This document shows, piece by piece, positions 41,759-49,997 of a stretch of DNA of 55,754 nucleotides (the first letter of the stretch is position 1; the number at the start of each line of letters is the position of its first letter). Both the position numbers and the translations under genes were made by a program. The stretch comes from Muribaculaceae bacterium (GTDB taxonomy: Bacteria; Bacteroidota; Bacteroidia; Bacteroidales; Muribaculaceae). Location: contig JAFLTN010000002.1 of NCBI GenBank assembly GCA_022510445.1, positions 1 to 55,754 of the forward strand, given 5' to 3'. The notes below the pieces were generated by a model. It was not told the DNA's origin, did no database searches, and was given only the letters and a program-made list of their open reading frames with translations.

Positions 41759-44338
41759 ATGAATAGGAAATTACTCAACGGCTTGCTGGTGCTCGCTGTA
41801 GCCGCCGGTGGAGTCGGAACATTCACTTCTTGTAAAGACGATGACGTTCAAAGTAGCGTGCTCGCAGGTCAGATAGATCTCCAGGCTCAGATCGAAGCCT
41901 TGCGTAACGTTGATGATGAAGCATTCCAGTTCGCTCTTCTGGGATGGCTCGATTATCTTACCAGAACCGATTCTGGCGATTACAACTGGAGCTATGAGAA
42001 CTTGGTGAATGCTGCCGCTGATATGTATGATATCTATACTATCATAAAAAGTGGTGGTGATTACAACAAGCTGACAGGGGATGCCAAGACTTATGTTGAC
42101 AACCTCTACAATTGGATGAACTATCTTAACCAGCAGCAAGACTGGTACACCCAGATCTATGAAAATAAGGCTGCTATCGAAGCTCTTCAGGCCCTTCTCA
42201 ATGGAATTCAGGGTGACATCAATGACATCTATGGCGATCTCAGCGGTCTTCAGGGTGACATTAAGGATCTTCAGGGCGACCTCTCTTCTGTTGAAAACAG
42301 ACTTGACGGTATCGATGCCAACATTAAGAAAGTAATCGCTGATATTTCTGCTCTCTGGGCTCAGGTAAACGAAAATACCGGTAATATTACCAAGAATGCA
42401 AAGGATATCATCGCACTCAACGGTAGAGTGGATGCAATCAAGAGCGAACTTGATGCACTTTCAGGGAGAGTGGATACAAATGAGGCCAATATCGCAGCAA
42501 ATGCAAGCAGAATCGCACTCCTTGAAGGTTATATCCAGTGGCTCCTTGCTAACAATGCTGAAAAGGTTACTTCTGTTGGTATCAGCCAGACTTACAATCC
42601 TATCTTCGGAACTTTGAACCTCCCGATCGGTCTTAACAGCATGTTGCTTGCTACTTATCTCTATAACAGTGAGACTGAAAACTGGGACGGGGAATCTTTC
42701 CCGGGTGATGCTGTAAGCCACCTCTATGACGTAACTGCTTACGACAGCAAGACTATCAATCATACTTATGAAGTTGTCAGCAGACTCCTTTATGGTAGCA
42801 AAGCTTATCGTCCTCAGAACTATAGCTTCACTGATGCTCCAAGTGAGGATGCTGGTAACATGGGTCGTGCTCTCGTAACTATCAACCCGACTAACCTTGA
42901 TTTCTCTCGTATTGAAAAGAACGTTCAGATAATCAACGGTAAGGGCGAAGTTATTCTTGACGGTGCTAAAGGTGACCTCCAACTCAATAAATATAACGAT
43001 GATATCTATTTCGGAGTGAGCCGTGCTGATGATGCAAGCAACGGAGTTTACGCTCTCGGCGTTAACGCAACAGCTGAAAACTACAACGCTATGGCTATCA
43101 GTCTTGACAATAAGAAAGAATTTGTGACAGCCGTTAGAGATGCTATTAAGGAACATACAATTTCTGATTTTGCTCATCTCGGTGATGTAGTTTACAAACA
43201 TCTTGAAAACATAATGTCGGCTTACGCTTTAAGAGTGGCTTATGATGAAACAGTGGGCTCTATAGACAAAGATGGCAAGATCGTTACATCAACTCAGACC
43301 AATTACGTAGTTTCTGATTATAAATTGGCTGCCGCTGTAGTTCGTCCATTCGCTTATTCAACTGCTCTCGATGCAGGAATCGACAAACAGCTTCCTACGT
43401 TCAGCCCGATTACTGAATATTTTGAAAAATATTTCAATAAACTAGCAGATGATATCAAGATTGACCTCGGTGATCTCGGTGGCTATGCTTTGATCCAGCC
43501 TGATCAGCTCACAGTTTCAATCAATGCTGAAAATATTGAGCTGAGCCTTGCCGGTATGCCCGTTTACAATGAGGCAGATGAAGAGATCGGTAAACTCGGT
43601 CCGGAAGCTGTAATTGTTCTCGTATTCAATGGTGAAACAGGAAACTATGAATATTCAGCTGACATGTCAAGCCTCATCACTTCTATAGAAGATGCCCTCA
43701 ATACTGAAGTTGGCAACTATGTAGAAACTATCACAAAACAGGTTAATGATATGATCTCAAAGATCAATGATGACCTTGCAAGCCTTGACGCTAACATCAA
43801 CGAACAGCTCCAGGATATCCTCAAAAGAATCCACGACGCTTCTAAGAATAAGCTCAAATATGCCGACAGGCTCGTTGACCTCTACAACAAGCTCGCAACC
43901 CGCGTAAATGAAGTGTTGGCTAAACCTAACCATTATCTCCAGATAATGATGGCTTACAATGCCGGCGACGGTCTGCATCACCTTTCAACTACCAAGGCTT
44001 CTCCGACTAAGATTTCCGGAGCTGCTAAAGTTGGTGGTGAACCCGGTATCGAACTCTTCGCTACTTCTTACAACGCTGATATCCTCGTTCCTTCTTTCAA
44101 GAAGTATGTAGCTATCACTGGCGCTTGGGAAAATAATAAAGAATGCTTATTCGAAGAAATTGTTGAATTCAACAAACAATGTGCCGGTAGCCTTAACCAG
44201 GTTCTCTCCGGTGAAGAGCAGAGAGTGGCTATGGGAGTTTCTCCTCTCAAGGGACATACAGTTGAGCTTACCTATATCTCACTTGACTACCATGGTACTT
44301 GCTCTATGAGGCAGTATTATATCTACGTAGAAAAATAA
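41759..44338 (+). CDS. Large coiled-coil lipoprotein, predicted surface-exposed
   Basis: Unrecognised 859-residue lipoprotein. Signal peptide M-N-R-K-L-L-N-G-L-L-V-L-A-V-A-A-G-G ends in lipobox T-S-C (C25), followed by K-D-D-D, which matches the Bacteroidetes lipoprotein export signal (basic or polar residue plus acidic residues after Cys) for flipping to the cell surface. Residues about 135-265 are a heptad-rich coiled coil (I-Q-G-D-I-N-D-I-Y-G-D-L-S-G-L-Q-G-D-I-K style), and a second helical coil lies at about 640-725. Between and after are globular, strand-rich parts with no motif I know. Codon use is biased (many CTC, AAC, GGT), as in highly expressed genes. It leads an operon with ompA, 46 bp away. 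Confidence 0.82.
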   Translation: MNRKLLNGLLVLAVAAGGVGTFTSCKDDDVQSSVLAGQIDLQAQIEALRNVDDEAFQFALLGWLDYLTRTDSGDYNWSYENLVNAAADMYDIYTIIKSGGDYNKLTGDAKTYVDNLYNWMNYLNQQQDWYTQIYENKAAIEALQALLNGIQGDINDIYGDLSGLQGDIKDLQGDLSSVENRLDGIDANIKKVIADISALWAQVNENTGNITKNAKDIIALNGRVDAIKSELDALSGRVDTNEANIAANASRIALLEGYIQWLLANNAEKVTSVGISQTYNPIFGTLNLPIGLNSMLLATYLYNSETENWDGESFPGDAVSHLYDVTAYDSKTINHTYEVVSRLLYGSKAYRPQNYSFTDAPSEDAGNMGRALVTINPTNLDFSRIEKNVQIINGKGEVILDGAKGDLQLNKYNDDIYFGVSRADDASNGVYALGVNATAENYNAMAISLDNKKEFVTAVRDAIKEHTISDFAHLGDVVYKHLENIMSAYALRVAYDETVGSIDKDGKIVTSTQTNYVVSDYKLAAAVVRPFAYSTALDAGIDKQLPTFSPITEYFEKYFNKLADDIKIDLGDLGGYALIQPDQLTVSINAENIELSLAGMPVYNEADEEIGKLGPEAVIVLVFNGETGNYEYSADMSSLITSIEDALNTEVGNYVETITKQVNDMISKINDDLASLDANINEQLQDILKRIHDASKNKLKYADRLVDLYNKLATRVNEVLAKPNHYLQIMMAYNAGDGLHHLSTTKASPTKISGAAKVGGEPGIELFATSYNADILVPSFKKYVAITGAWENNKECLFEEIVEFNKQCAGSLNQVLSGEEQRVAMGVSPLKGHTVELTYISLDYHGTCSMRQYYIYVEK

Positions 44339-44384
44339 TTCGAGAGTAGTAGTTAAGAATTAACGTTAAAAAAAGATTCAAGAA

Positions 44385-45605
44385 ATGAAACTAAATAAAA
44401 TTTTTCTGACTGCATCTCTCCTGATGGCCGGTGTTTGCGCCAACGCGCAGGAGACAGTCACTGAATATGTTTTCCAGCCTCATTGGTATGGCCAACTCCA
44501 GATTGGCGGGCAGGAGACTCTCGGTGAGGGCTCATTCGGCCAGCTCCTTAGCCCTAACGCTCAGTTGGCAGTAGGTTACAAATTCAATCCTTATTTCGGT
44601 CTTCGTCTTGCTGTTAACGCTTGGCAGAGCAGAGGTGTCTTGAATTTGACTAAGACTAACCTTAATTTAGGTTATGGTGAAGTTATCGCTGAACCTCTTC
44701 TCGACCATAAAGGTTACAGATGGAATTATGTGGCTCCGACTCTCGATGCAGTTGTTGACCTTACTAACCTTATTGGTGGTTACAATCCGACTCGTGTAGT
44801 TGAAGTGAACTTCATTGCCGGACTCGGTGCAAATATCGCTTTCAATAACAAAAAAGCTCGTCAACTTAATATCAGAGCTGCAGAAGCTTTGAATAAACAA
44901 TGGCTCGCTGAAAACAAAACTACTTCCAACCAGATGACCGGATATGACGGCTTCAAGGCTCTCGGTTCTGCTTGGGGAGGTTGCCAGGGATTCATGTTGG
45001 GTCAATTCGGTTTCGGCCTCAATTTCAATTGCAGCAGCCGTTTCCAGGTTGGTCTTGAACTTATGGCAAATGTCCTCAGCGACAGATACAACTCAAAGAC
45101 AGGCCCGAACACCGACTGGTATTTCAATGGTCTCGTTGGTATCGGATATTCGTTCGGTCCGAAATATCAGACTGTAACAAAGGTTATCGAACCGGAACCG
45201 GAACCTGTAGTTGTTGAAAAAGTTGTTGAAAAGATAGTAGAAGTTCCTGTACAGGTTGAAGAAAAGAAAGTTGAAAAAGAAGTGCTCCGTAGAGACGTAT
45301 TCTTCCTTATCAACAAATATGACATCCGTCCGCAGGAAATGGAGAAAGTTGCTCAGGTTGCTGAATACCTCCAGACTCATCCAAACGCAACTGTAACTAT
45401 TACAGGTTATGCTGACAAGGGTACAGGTTCAAAAGCATACAACCTCCGCCTTTCCGCTCAACGTTCACAGGCTGTAGCTAAGGCTCTCCAGGATCAATAT
45501 TTCATCCCGGCTTCCCGTATTATCGTTAAGAGCATGGGTGAAGATATGTTCCAGCCTTATCCTGATCCGGTTCAGAACCGTGTCGCTATCTGTATTGCTG
45601 AGTAA
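44385..45605 (+). CDS. ompA: OmpA-family major outer-membrane porin-like protein
   Basis: Outer-membrane barrel linked to peptidoglycan. The 406-residue protein has a signal peptide ending C-A-N-A-Q, a beta-barrel of about 230 residues (Y-G-Q-L-Q-I-G-G-Q-E-T-L ... G-L-V-G-I-G-Y-S-F-G-P-K-Y), then a Glu/Pro/Val/Lys linker (E-P-E-P-E-P and V-V-E-K-V-V-E-K-I-V-E-V) and the OmpA C-terminal domain (F-F-L-I-N-K-Y-D-I-R, I-T-G-Y-A-D-K-G-T-G, N-L-R-L-S-A-Q-R-S-Q-A-V), where the Asp and Arg that bind diaminopimelate are kept. Biased codon use suggests an abundant protein. It follows the surface lipoprotein gene and ends the operon at a strong terminator. Confidence 0.92.
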   Translation: MKLNKIFLTASLLMAGVCANAQETVTEYVFQPHWYGQLQIGGQETLGEGSFGQLLSPNAQLAVGYKFNPYFGLRLAVNAWQSRGVLNLTKTNLNLGYGEVIAEPLLDHKGYRWNYVAPTLDAVVDLTNLIGGYNPTRVVEVNFIAGLGANIAFNNKKARQLNIRAAEALNKQWLAENKTTSNQMTGYDGFKALGSAWGGCQGFMLGQFGFGLNFNCSSRFQVGLELMANVLSDRYNSKTGPNTDWYFNGLVGIGYSFGPKYQTVTKVIEPEPEPVVVEKVVEKIVEVPVQVEEKKVEKEVLRRDVFFLINKYDIRPQEMEKVAQVAEYLQTHPNATVTITGYADKGTGSKAYNLRLSAQRSQAVAKALQDQYFIPASRIIVKSMGEDMFQPYPDPVQNRVAICIAE

Positions 45606-45648
45606 TATTCTTTATATGATGGCTTGACCATCTTAACATTCCTTATTT

Positions 45649-45690
45649 TGTCCCGGGTAATGCGTTGCATAATCCGGGACATTTTATTAA
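45649..45690 (+). terminator. Rho-independent terminator of the ompA operon
   Basis: TGTCCCGG ... CCGGGACA, 8 bp GC-rich with further inner ATTA-like pairing, followed by TTTTATT. Confidence 0.85.
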
Positions 45691-45695
45691 TTTTG
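45688..45695 (+). promoter_or_regulatory. -7 element for hpt
   Basis: TAATTTTG followed by CC fits TAnnTTTG, 40 nt before ATG 45736 and immediately after the ompA terminator. Confidence 0.5.
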
Positions 45696-45735
45696 CCGAA
45701 AACACAGATTCCGCTTACTTCTCGTTTTATTTTTT

Positions 45736-46275
45736 ATGAAAAAAAGAATTAAAATTGATGGCCTTCCTTTTGAAACTTTTATCTCAGAAGAAGAGATAAA
45801 AAGAGAAGTTAGACGCGTCGCTGATGAACTCCGAAATGATCTCGAGGGAAAATCTCCTTTCTTTGTCTGTGTATTGAACGGTGCTTTTATTTTTGCTGCC
45901 GACCTTATACGTGAGGCCGGGTTCAATGATTCCGTAATTACCTTTGTAAGATATAAAAGCTATGACGGAACCTCATCTACCGGCAACGTTAAACAGCTTG
46001 TGGGTCTTAATGAAGACATCGAAGGTAAAGATATTGTTATAATTGAAGATATCGTCGACACAGGGATTACAGCTAACCTGATGGTCAACGATCTTAAGAA
46101 ACGAAATCCGGCTTCTATTAGATTTGTTACTCTTCTTCATAAGCCTGAAAGTTCCAAGACCGGATTTAAACCCGATTATGTGGCTTTTACCATTCCTCCT
46201 AAATTTATTGTCGGCTATGGGCTTGACCTTGATGGTAAAGCACGAAATTTGAAAGATATTTATATTAATGTTTGA
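45736..46275 (+). CDS. hpt: Hypoxanthine phosphoribosyltransferase
   Basis: Purine salvage: hypoxanthine or guanine plus PRPP to IMP or GMP. The 179-residue protein has the PRPP-binding loop [13 protein letters not shown], the flexible-loop [26 protein letters not shown] near the N terminus and the purine-site K-P-D-Y-V-A-F-T. Full length for the family. It is followed 50 bp later by adk. Confidence 0.95.
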   Translation: MKKRIKIDGLPFETFISEEEIKREVRRVADELRNDLEGKSPFFVCVLNGAFIFAADLIREAGFNDSVITFVRYKSYDGTSSTGNVKQLVGLNEDIEGKDIVIIEDIVDTGITANLMVNDLKKRNPASIRFVTLLHKPESSKTGFKPDYVAFTIPPKFIVGYGLDLDGKARNLKDIYINV

Positions 46276-46325
46276 TTTTCTCTATTGGAATCTCTGTTTT
46301 GAAAACCTTTTTTTAATCTAATGAT

Positions 46326-46901
46326 ATGAATATTGTAATGTTCGGCGGTCCCGGCAGCGGAAAAGGAACCCAAAGTGAAAAACTTATAAAGAAATATGGC
46401 CTTCACCACATTTCAACCGGTGAGGTTCTCAGAGACCACATCAAGCGTGAAACGGAACTTGGTAAAATTGCAAAGGAATATATAGATGAAGGGCAATTGA
46501 TTCCTGATGATCTGATGATCAGAATTCTTGACGATGTCCTCGAAAAAGAAGCAAAAGGAAAGCCGGGTGTTATTTTTGACGGTTTCCCTCGCACAATACC
46601 GCAGGCTGAGGCGCTTAAAGAATTGTTGCGTAAAAGAGGTTCAGAGCTTCATGCAGTTCTTGGGCTTGAAGTGCCTGAAGAGGAACTTGTGAAAAGAATG
46701 TTAAACCGGGGCAAAGAAACCGGACGGGCTGATGATAACGAAGAGACTATAAAAAAGAGACTTGGGGTTTATCATAATCAGACCACTCCTCTGAAAGATT
46801 ATTATAAAAAAGAAAATAAATACATCAATATAAATGGCATGGGAAATGTTGAAGAAATTTTCTCTTCAATTACTGACAATTTGAATAACTTTGTTAAATA
46901 A
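46326..46901 (+). CDS. adk: Adenylate kinase
   Basis: Interconverts ATP + AMP and 2 ADP. The 191-residue protein has the P-loop F-G-G-P-G-S-G-K-G-T-Q-S, the AMP-binding H-I-S-T-G-E-V-L-R, F-D-G-F-P-R-T, and the lid arginines in R-A-D-D-N-E-E-T-I-K-K-R. The lid is short and carries no zinc cysteines (short-type Adk). Its 3' end contains the promoter elements of the next gene (TAACTTTG at 46886 and the pair at 46890-46920). Confidence 0.97.
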   Translation: MNIVMFGGPGSGKGTQSEKLIKKYGLHHISTGEVLRDHIKRETELGKIAKEYIDEGQLIPDDLMIRILDDVLEKEAKGKPGVIFDGFPRTIPQAEALKELLRKRGSELHAVLGLEVPEEELVKRMLNRGKETGRADDNEETIKKRLGVYHNQTTPLKDYYKKENKYININGMGNVEEIFSSITDNLNNFVK

Positions 46902-46920
46902 AATAAATTATATAAATTTG
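46890..46920 (+). promoter_or_regulatory. Promoter and long AT-rich leader of the pseudouridine synthase gene
   Basis: TTTG (46890-46893), 19-nt spacer, TAAATTTG (46913-46920), starting inside adk. Transcription near 46927 leaves a leader of about 145 nt, extremely A+T-rich up to 47010, then a CCTC-GTGA-GGGG mini-hairpin at 47037. Confidence 0.68.
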
Positions 46921-47070
46921 CAGTACATTTCTTAGAAGATATAACATTTTTGAATTTTTATAATAATAAAAATATAAAATCAATTTAATTATCACATTTT
47001 AAATTTAAACCCAAAGGGTAATAACAATTCAAAGTCCTCGTGAGGGGGCTGGGAAACTTAAGTTAAAAAA

Positions 47071-48591
47071 ATGGATTCAGAAAAAAAAGCTAAACGTCCC
47101 CGCATCGGGAGCGTTCCTCCACCGTTAAACCCGGATAATGGAGACATGGAAACACGGTATGAGAAAGTGAATTATCCTAATGATGAAAAGAGGGGTGAAC
47201 ACACTTTTCAGGCTCGTCAGAATTATCAGAACCGCCAGGGTTATCAGAACCGCACCCCGGGTCAAGGTTATCAGAACTATCAGGGCTACCAATCTCATAC
47301 AGATTATAATCAGAATTATAACCGACAAATTTCTGACTCAGCCGCAGATTCCAATCATGATTCTGCCGACAATGCTGAATTAAACGAAAATAACCAGGAA
47401 GTCTATCAGCCCCGTCAAGGGTCTTACCAGCCTCGTCAGGGTTCTTATCAGCCTCGTCAGGCTAATAGCGGATATCAACGTAACCAGGGTTATCAGAACA
47501 ACGGGCAGACATATCAAAGAAATAATAATTTTAACCAAGGTTATCAACGCAACCAGGGTTATCAGAACCAACAGGGCTACCAACGAAATCAGGGTTATCA
47601 GAACCAACAGGGTTACCAACGTAATCAGGGTTATCAGAACCGTCAGGGAAATCAGGGTTACCAGAACCGCCAGGGCGGTCAGGGCTATCATAACCAGGGT
47701 TATCAGAACTATGGCCCTCAGGGTTATCAAAGAAACCAAGGTTTTGGCAACCAGGGATATCAGAGAAACCAGGGTTTCCAAAGAAATCAGGGTGCTTTCA
47801 GAAAGGGCAATAACTTGAAATTTACTCCTCGTCCCAAACAGATCGATTATATCATTGATGATATCGATCCAAATGAAGAGGTACGCCTTAACAAATATAT
47901 GGCTAATGCTGGCATCTGTTCTCGAAGGGAGGCAGATGAATTCATCGGAAAAGGTCTTGTGAAAGTTAACGGAGTTGTCGTTACTGAACTTGGTACCAAA
48001 ATAAAGCATGACGATGTTGTGGAATATGATGAAAAAGTCGTTGTGCCTGAAAGAAAATGTTACGTTCTCCTAAATAAGCCGAAGGATTGCGTCACTACCA
48101 GCGATGACCCCAACGGACGTCTCACTGTGCTTGACATTGTCAAGAATGCATGCAATGAGAGAATTTATCCGGTAGGGCGCCTTGACAGAAATACAACAGG
48201 TGTGCTCCTGCTTACCAATGACGGCGACCTCGCTTCAAAGCTTACTCATCCTAAATTCGTCAAGAAAAAGATCTATCACGTCTGGACTGACAAGGATATT
48301 TCTGAAGAAGATATGCAGAGGATAGCTGACGGAATTGAATTGCCCGACGGTGAAATCCATGCCGATGCTATAAGTTATGTCAGTGATACTGATCATAACC
48401 AGGCTGGAATTGAAATACACAGCGGAAGAAACCGTATTGTCCGAAGGATTTTTGAACACCTCGGATATCGCGTCACAAAACTCGATAGAGTTTATTTTGC
48501 AGGTCTCACAAAGAAGAATCTGCCGAGAGGACGCTGGAGATACCTTACTCAGGAAGAGGTCACCGCTTTACGGACCGGACGTTTCGAATGA
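47071..48591 (+). CDS. RsuA/RluB-family pseudouridine synthase with N-terminal G/Y/Q/N/R low-complexity domain
   Basis: rRNA pseudouridine synthase fused to an unusual N-terminal domain. Residues 1-35 are basic/acidic (K-K-A-K-R-P-R-I-G-S), then ~40-245 are almost only Gly, Tyr, Gln, Asn and Arg, built from units such as G-Y-Q-R-N-Q-G-Y-Q-N, with three exact-length 12-residue tandem copies at 157-192. The S4 domain starts at ~269 (E-E-V-R-L-N-K-Y-M-A-N-A-G-I-C-S-R-R-E-A). The catalytic domain has K-P-K-D-C-V-T-T, G-R-L-D-R-N-T-T-G-V-L-L-L-T-N-D-G (catalytic D372) and E-I-H-S-G-R-N-R-I-V-R-R-I-F. The synthase part is normal; the N-terminal part should be disordered and RNA-binding by composition. 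It has its own promoter and leader, and is 32 bp before asnS. Confidence 0.92.
   Translation: MDSEKKAKRPRIGSVPPPLNPDNGDMETRYEKVNYPNDEKRGEHTFQARQNYQNRQGYQNRTPGQGYQNYQGYQSHTDYNQNYNRQISDSAADSNHDSADNAELNENNQEVYQPRQGSYQPRQGSYQPRQANSGYQRNQGYQNNGQTYQRNNNFNQGYQRNQGYQNQQGYQRNQGYQNQQGYQRNQGYQNRQGNQGYQNRQGGQGYHNQGYQNYGPQGYQRNQGFGNQGYQRNQGFQRNQGAFRKGNNLKFTPRPKQIDYIIDDIDPNEEVRLNKYMANAGICSRREADEFIGKGLVKVNGVVVTELGTKIKHDDVVEYDEKVVVPERKCYVLLNKPKDCVTTSDDPNGRLTVLDIVKNACNERIYPVGRLDRNTTGVLLLTNDGDLASKLTHPKFVKKKIYHVWTDKDISEEDMQRIADGIELPDGEIHADAISYVSDTDHNQAGIEIHSGRNRIVRRIFEHLGYRVTKLDRVYFAGLTKKNLPRGRWRYLTQEEVTALRTGRFE
47539..47646 (+). repeat. Three tandem 36-bp coding repeats
   Basis: Copies at 47539-47574, 47575-47610 and 47611-47646, each encoding G-Y-Q-R-N-Q-G-Y-Q-N-(Q/R)-Q. 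They differ at synonymous third positions (GGT/GGC, TAT/TAC, CGC/CGA/CGT, AAC/AAT), so the amino-acid pattern is kept while the DNA drifts. Shorter, less regular units extend over about 47210-47800. Confidence 0.9.
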
Positions 48592-48623
48592 TACGCAAGT
48601 GTATTTTTTAACCAGTGTAATTT

Positions 48624-49997
48624 ATGAGAAAAACAATTAAAGATATTCTCAAGGAGGCCCCGGGCCAGAAGGTTGACGTCAAAGGATGGGTGAGAACCCG
48701 TAGGGGTAATAAGAACGTTCAGTTTGTTGCCCTTAACGACGGAAGCACTATAAATAATCTCCAGATTGTTTTTGATCTTTCAAAATTTTCAGAAGAAGAC
48801 CTTAAGCCGATAACTACAGGTTCAAGCATCCATGTCGAGGGAGAGCTTGTTGCTTCTCAGGGATCTGGCCAGAATGTGGAAGTGCAGGCAGAGAAACTGG
48901 AAGTCTACGGCACCTCTCCGGCTGATTATCCTCTGCAGAAGAAGGGACATTCCATGGAGTTCCTGCGTGAAAAGGCTCATCTTCGTCCCCGAACAAACAC
49001 TTTTGGTGCTGTGCTGAGAATTCGCCATGCGTTGGCTTATGCTGTCCACAAATTCTTTAACGACAGAGGATTCTATTATTTTCACACTCCACTGATTACT
49101 GCTTCCGATTGTGAAGGTGCCGGAGCTCAGTTCCAGGTTACCACCATGCCGCTTAACGATTTGCCTAAGACTGAAGACGGAAATATTGATTATTCCAAAG
49201 ATTTTTTCGGGAAAATGGCAAGTCTCACTGTTTCAGGACAATTGGAAGGTGAATTAGGGGCAACTGCACTTGGGTTAATTTATACTTTCGGCCCTACTTT
49301 CCGTGCTGAAAACTCTAACACCCCTCGCCATCTTTCGGAGTTCTGGATGATTGAACCGGAAATGGCTTTCTATGAGATAGATGATAATATGAATCTTGCC
49401 GAGGAATTCATCAAGTATTGCGTGAAATACGCCCTCGATAATTGCTATGATGACATTAAATTCCTAAATGACCATTTCGATCCTGAACTGATTGATCGTC
49501 TTAAATTTGTTATTGACAACGATTTTGTGCGTCTTTCCTACGGTGAAGGCATTGAAATTCTGGAAAAGAGCGGTAAGAAGTTTGAGTTCCCTGTGCATTG
49601 GGGGGTAGACCTTGCCTCGGAACATGAACGTTATCTTGTAGAGGAACATTTTAAAAAGCCTGTTATTCTTACTGATTATCCAAAAGAGATAAAGGCTTTT
49701 TACATGAAGCTTAACGACGATGGTAAGACTGTCCGTGCAATGGATGTGCTCTTCCCGAAGATAGGAGAGATCATCGGCGGAAGCCAGAGAGAAGAAAACT
49801 ATGACAAGTTGATGTCTCGCGTTAAGGAAATGGGTCTTGAAGGTATGGACTGGTATCTTGACACCAGAAAATATGGCACTGTGCCTCACAGCGGATTCGG
49901 ACTCGGTTTTGAGCGACTTGTTCTTTTTGTGACAGGAATGCAGAATATTCGTGACGTGATTCCTTTCCCACGTTATCCCAAGGCTTGCGAGTATTAA
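48624..49997 (+). CDS. asnS: Asparaginyl-tRNA synthetase
   Basis: Charges tRNA-Asn. The 457-residue class IIb synthetase has the N-terminal OB-fold anticodon domain ([18 protein letters not shown]), motif 1 region, motif 2 [21 protein letters not shown] (the P-R-H-L-S/A-E-F-W pattern of AsnRS) and motif 3 [10 protein letters not shown]. The end [11 protein letters not shown] is shared with AspRS, but the motif 2 pattern and length favour AsnRS. The next gene overlaps its last 13 bases. Confidence 0.96.
   Translation: MRKTIKDILKEAPGQKVDVKGWVRTRRGNKNVQFVALNDGSTINNLQIVFDLSKFSEEDLKPITTGSSIHVEGELVASQGSGQNVEVQAEKLEVYGTSPADYPLQKKGHSMEFLREKAHLRPRTNTFGAVLRIRHALAYAVHKFFNDRGFYYFHTPLITASDCEGAGAQFQVTTMPLNDLPKTEDGNIDYSKDFFGKMASLTVSGQLEGELGATALGLIYTFGPTFRAENSNTPRHLSEFWMIEPEMAFYEIDDNMNLAEEFIKYCVKYALDNCYDDIKFLNDHFDPELIDRLKFVIDNDFVRLSYGEGIEILEKSGKKFEFPVHWGVDLASEHERYLVEEHFKKPVILTDYPKEIKAFYMKLNDDGKTVRAMDVLFPKIGEIIGGSQREENYDKLMSRVKEMGLEGMDWYLDTRKYGTVPHSGFGLGFERLVLFVTGMQNIRDVIPFPRYPKACEY

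Noticed and set aside
42461..43201. 246-aa minus-strand ORF inside the large lipoprotein gene
   Set aside because: Antisense shadow; biased codon use of the + gene suppresses stops on the other strand.
47210..47800. Repeats that might suggest a CRISPR array
   Set aside because: Repeats are tandem without spacers, in frame, and encode a protein tract that continues into an S4 and pseudouridine synthase domain.
47380..48009. 209-aa minus-strand ORF rich in Leu, Ile, Val and Thr opposite the low-complexity domain
   Set aside because: It is the antisense of the repetitive G/Y/Q/N/R coding tract; the pattern L-I-T-L-V is simply the reverse complement of the repeat, and the + strand shows a complete enzyme with synonymous drift.
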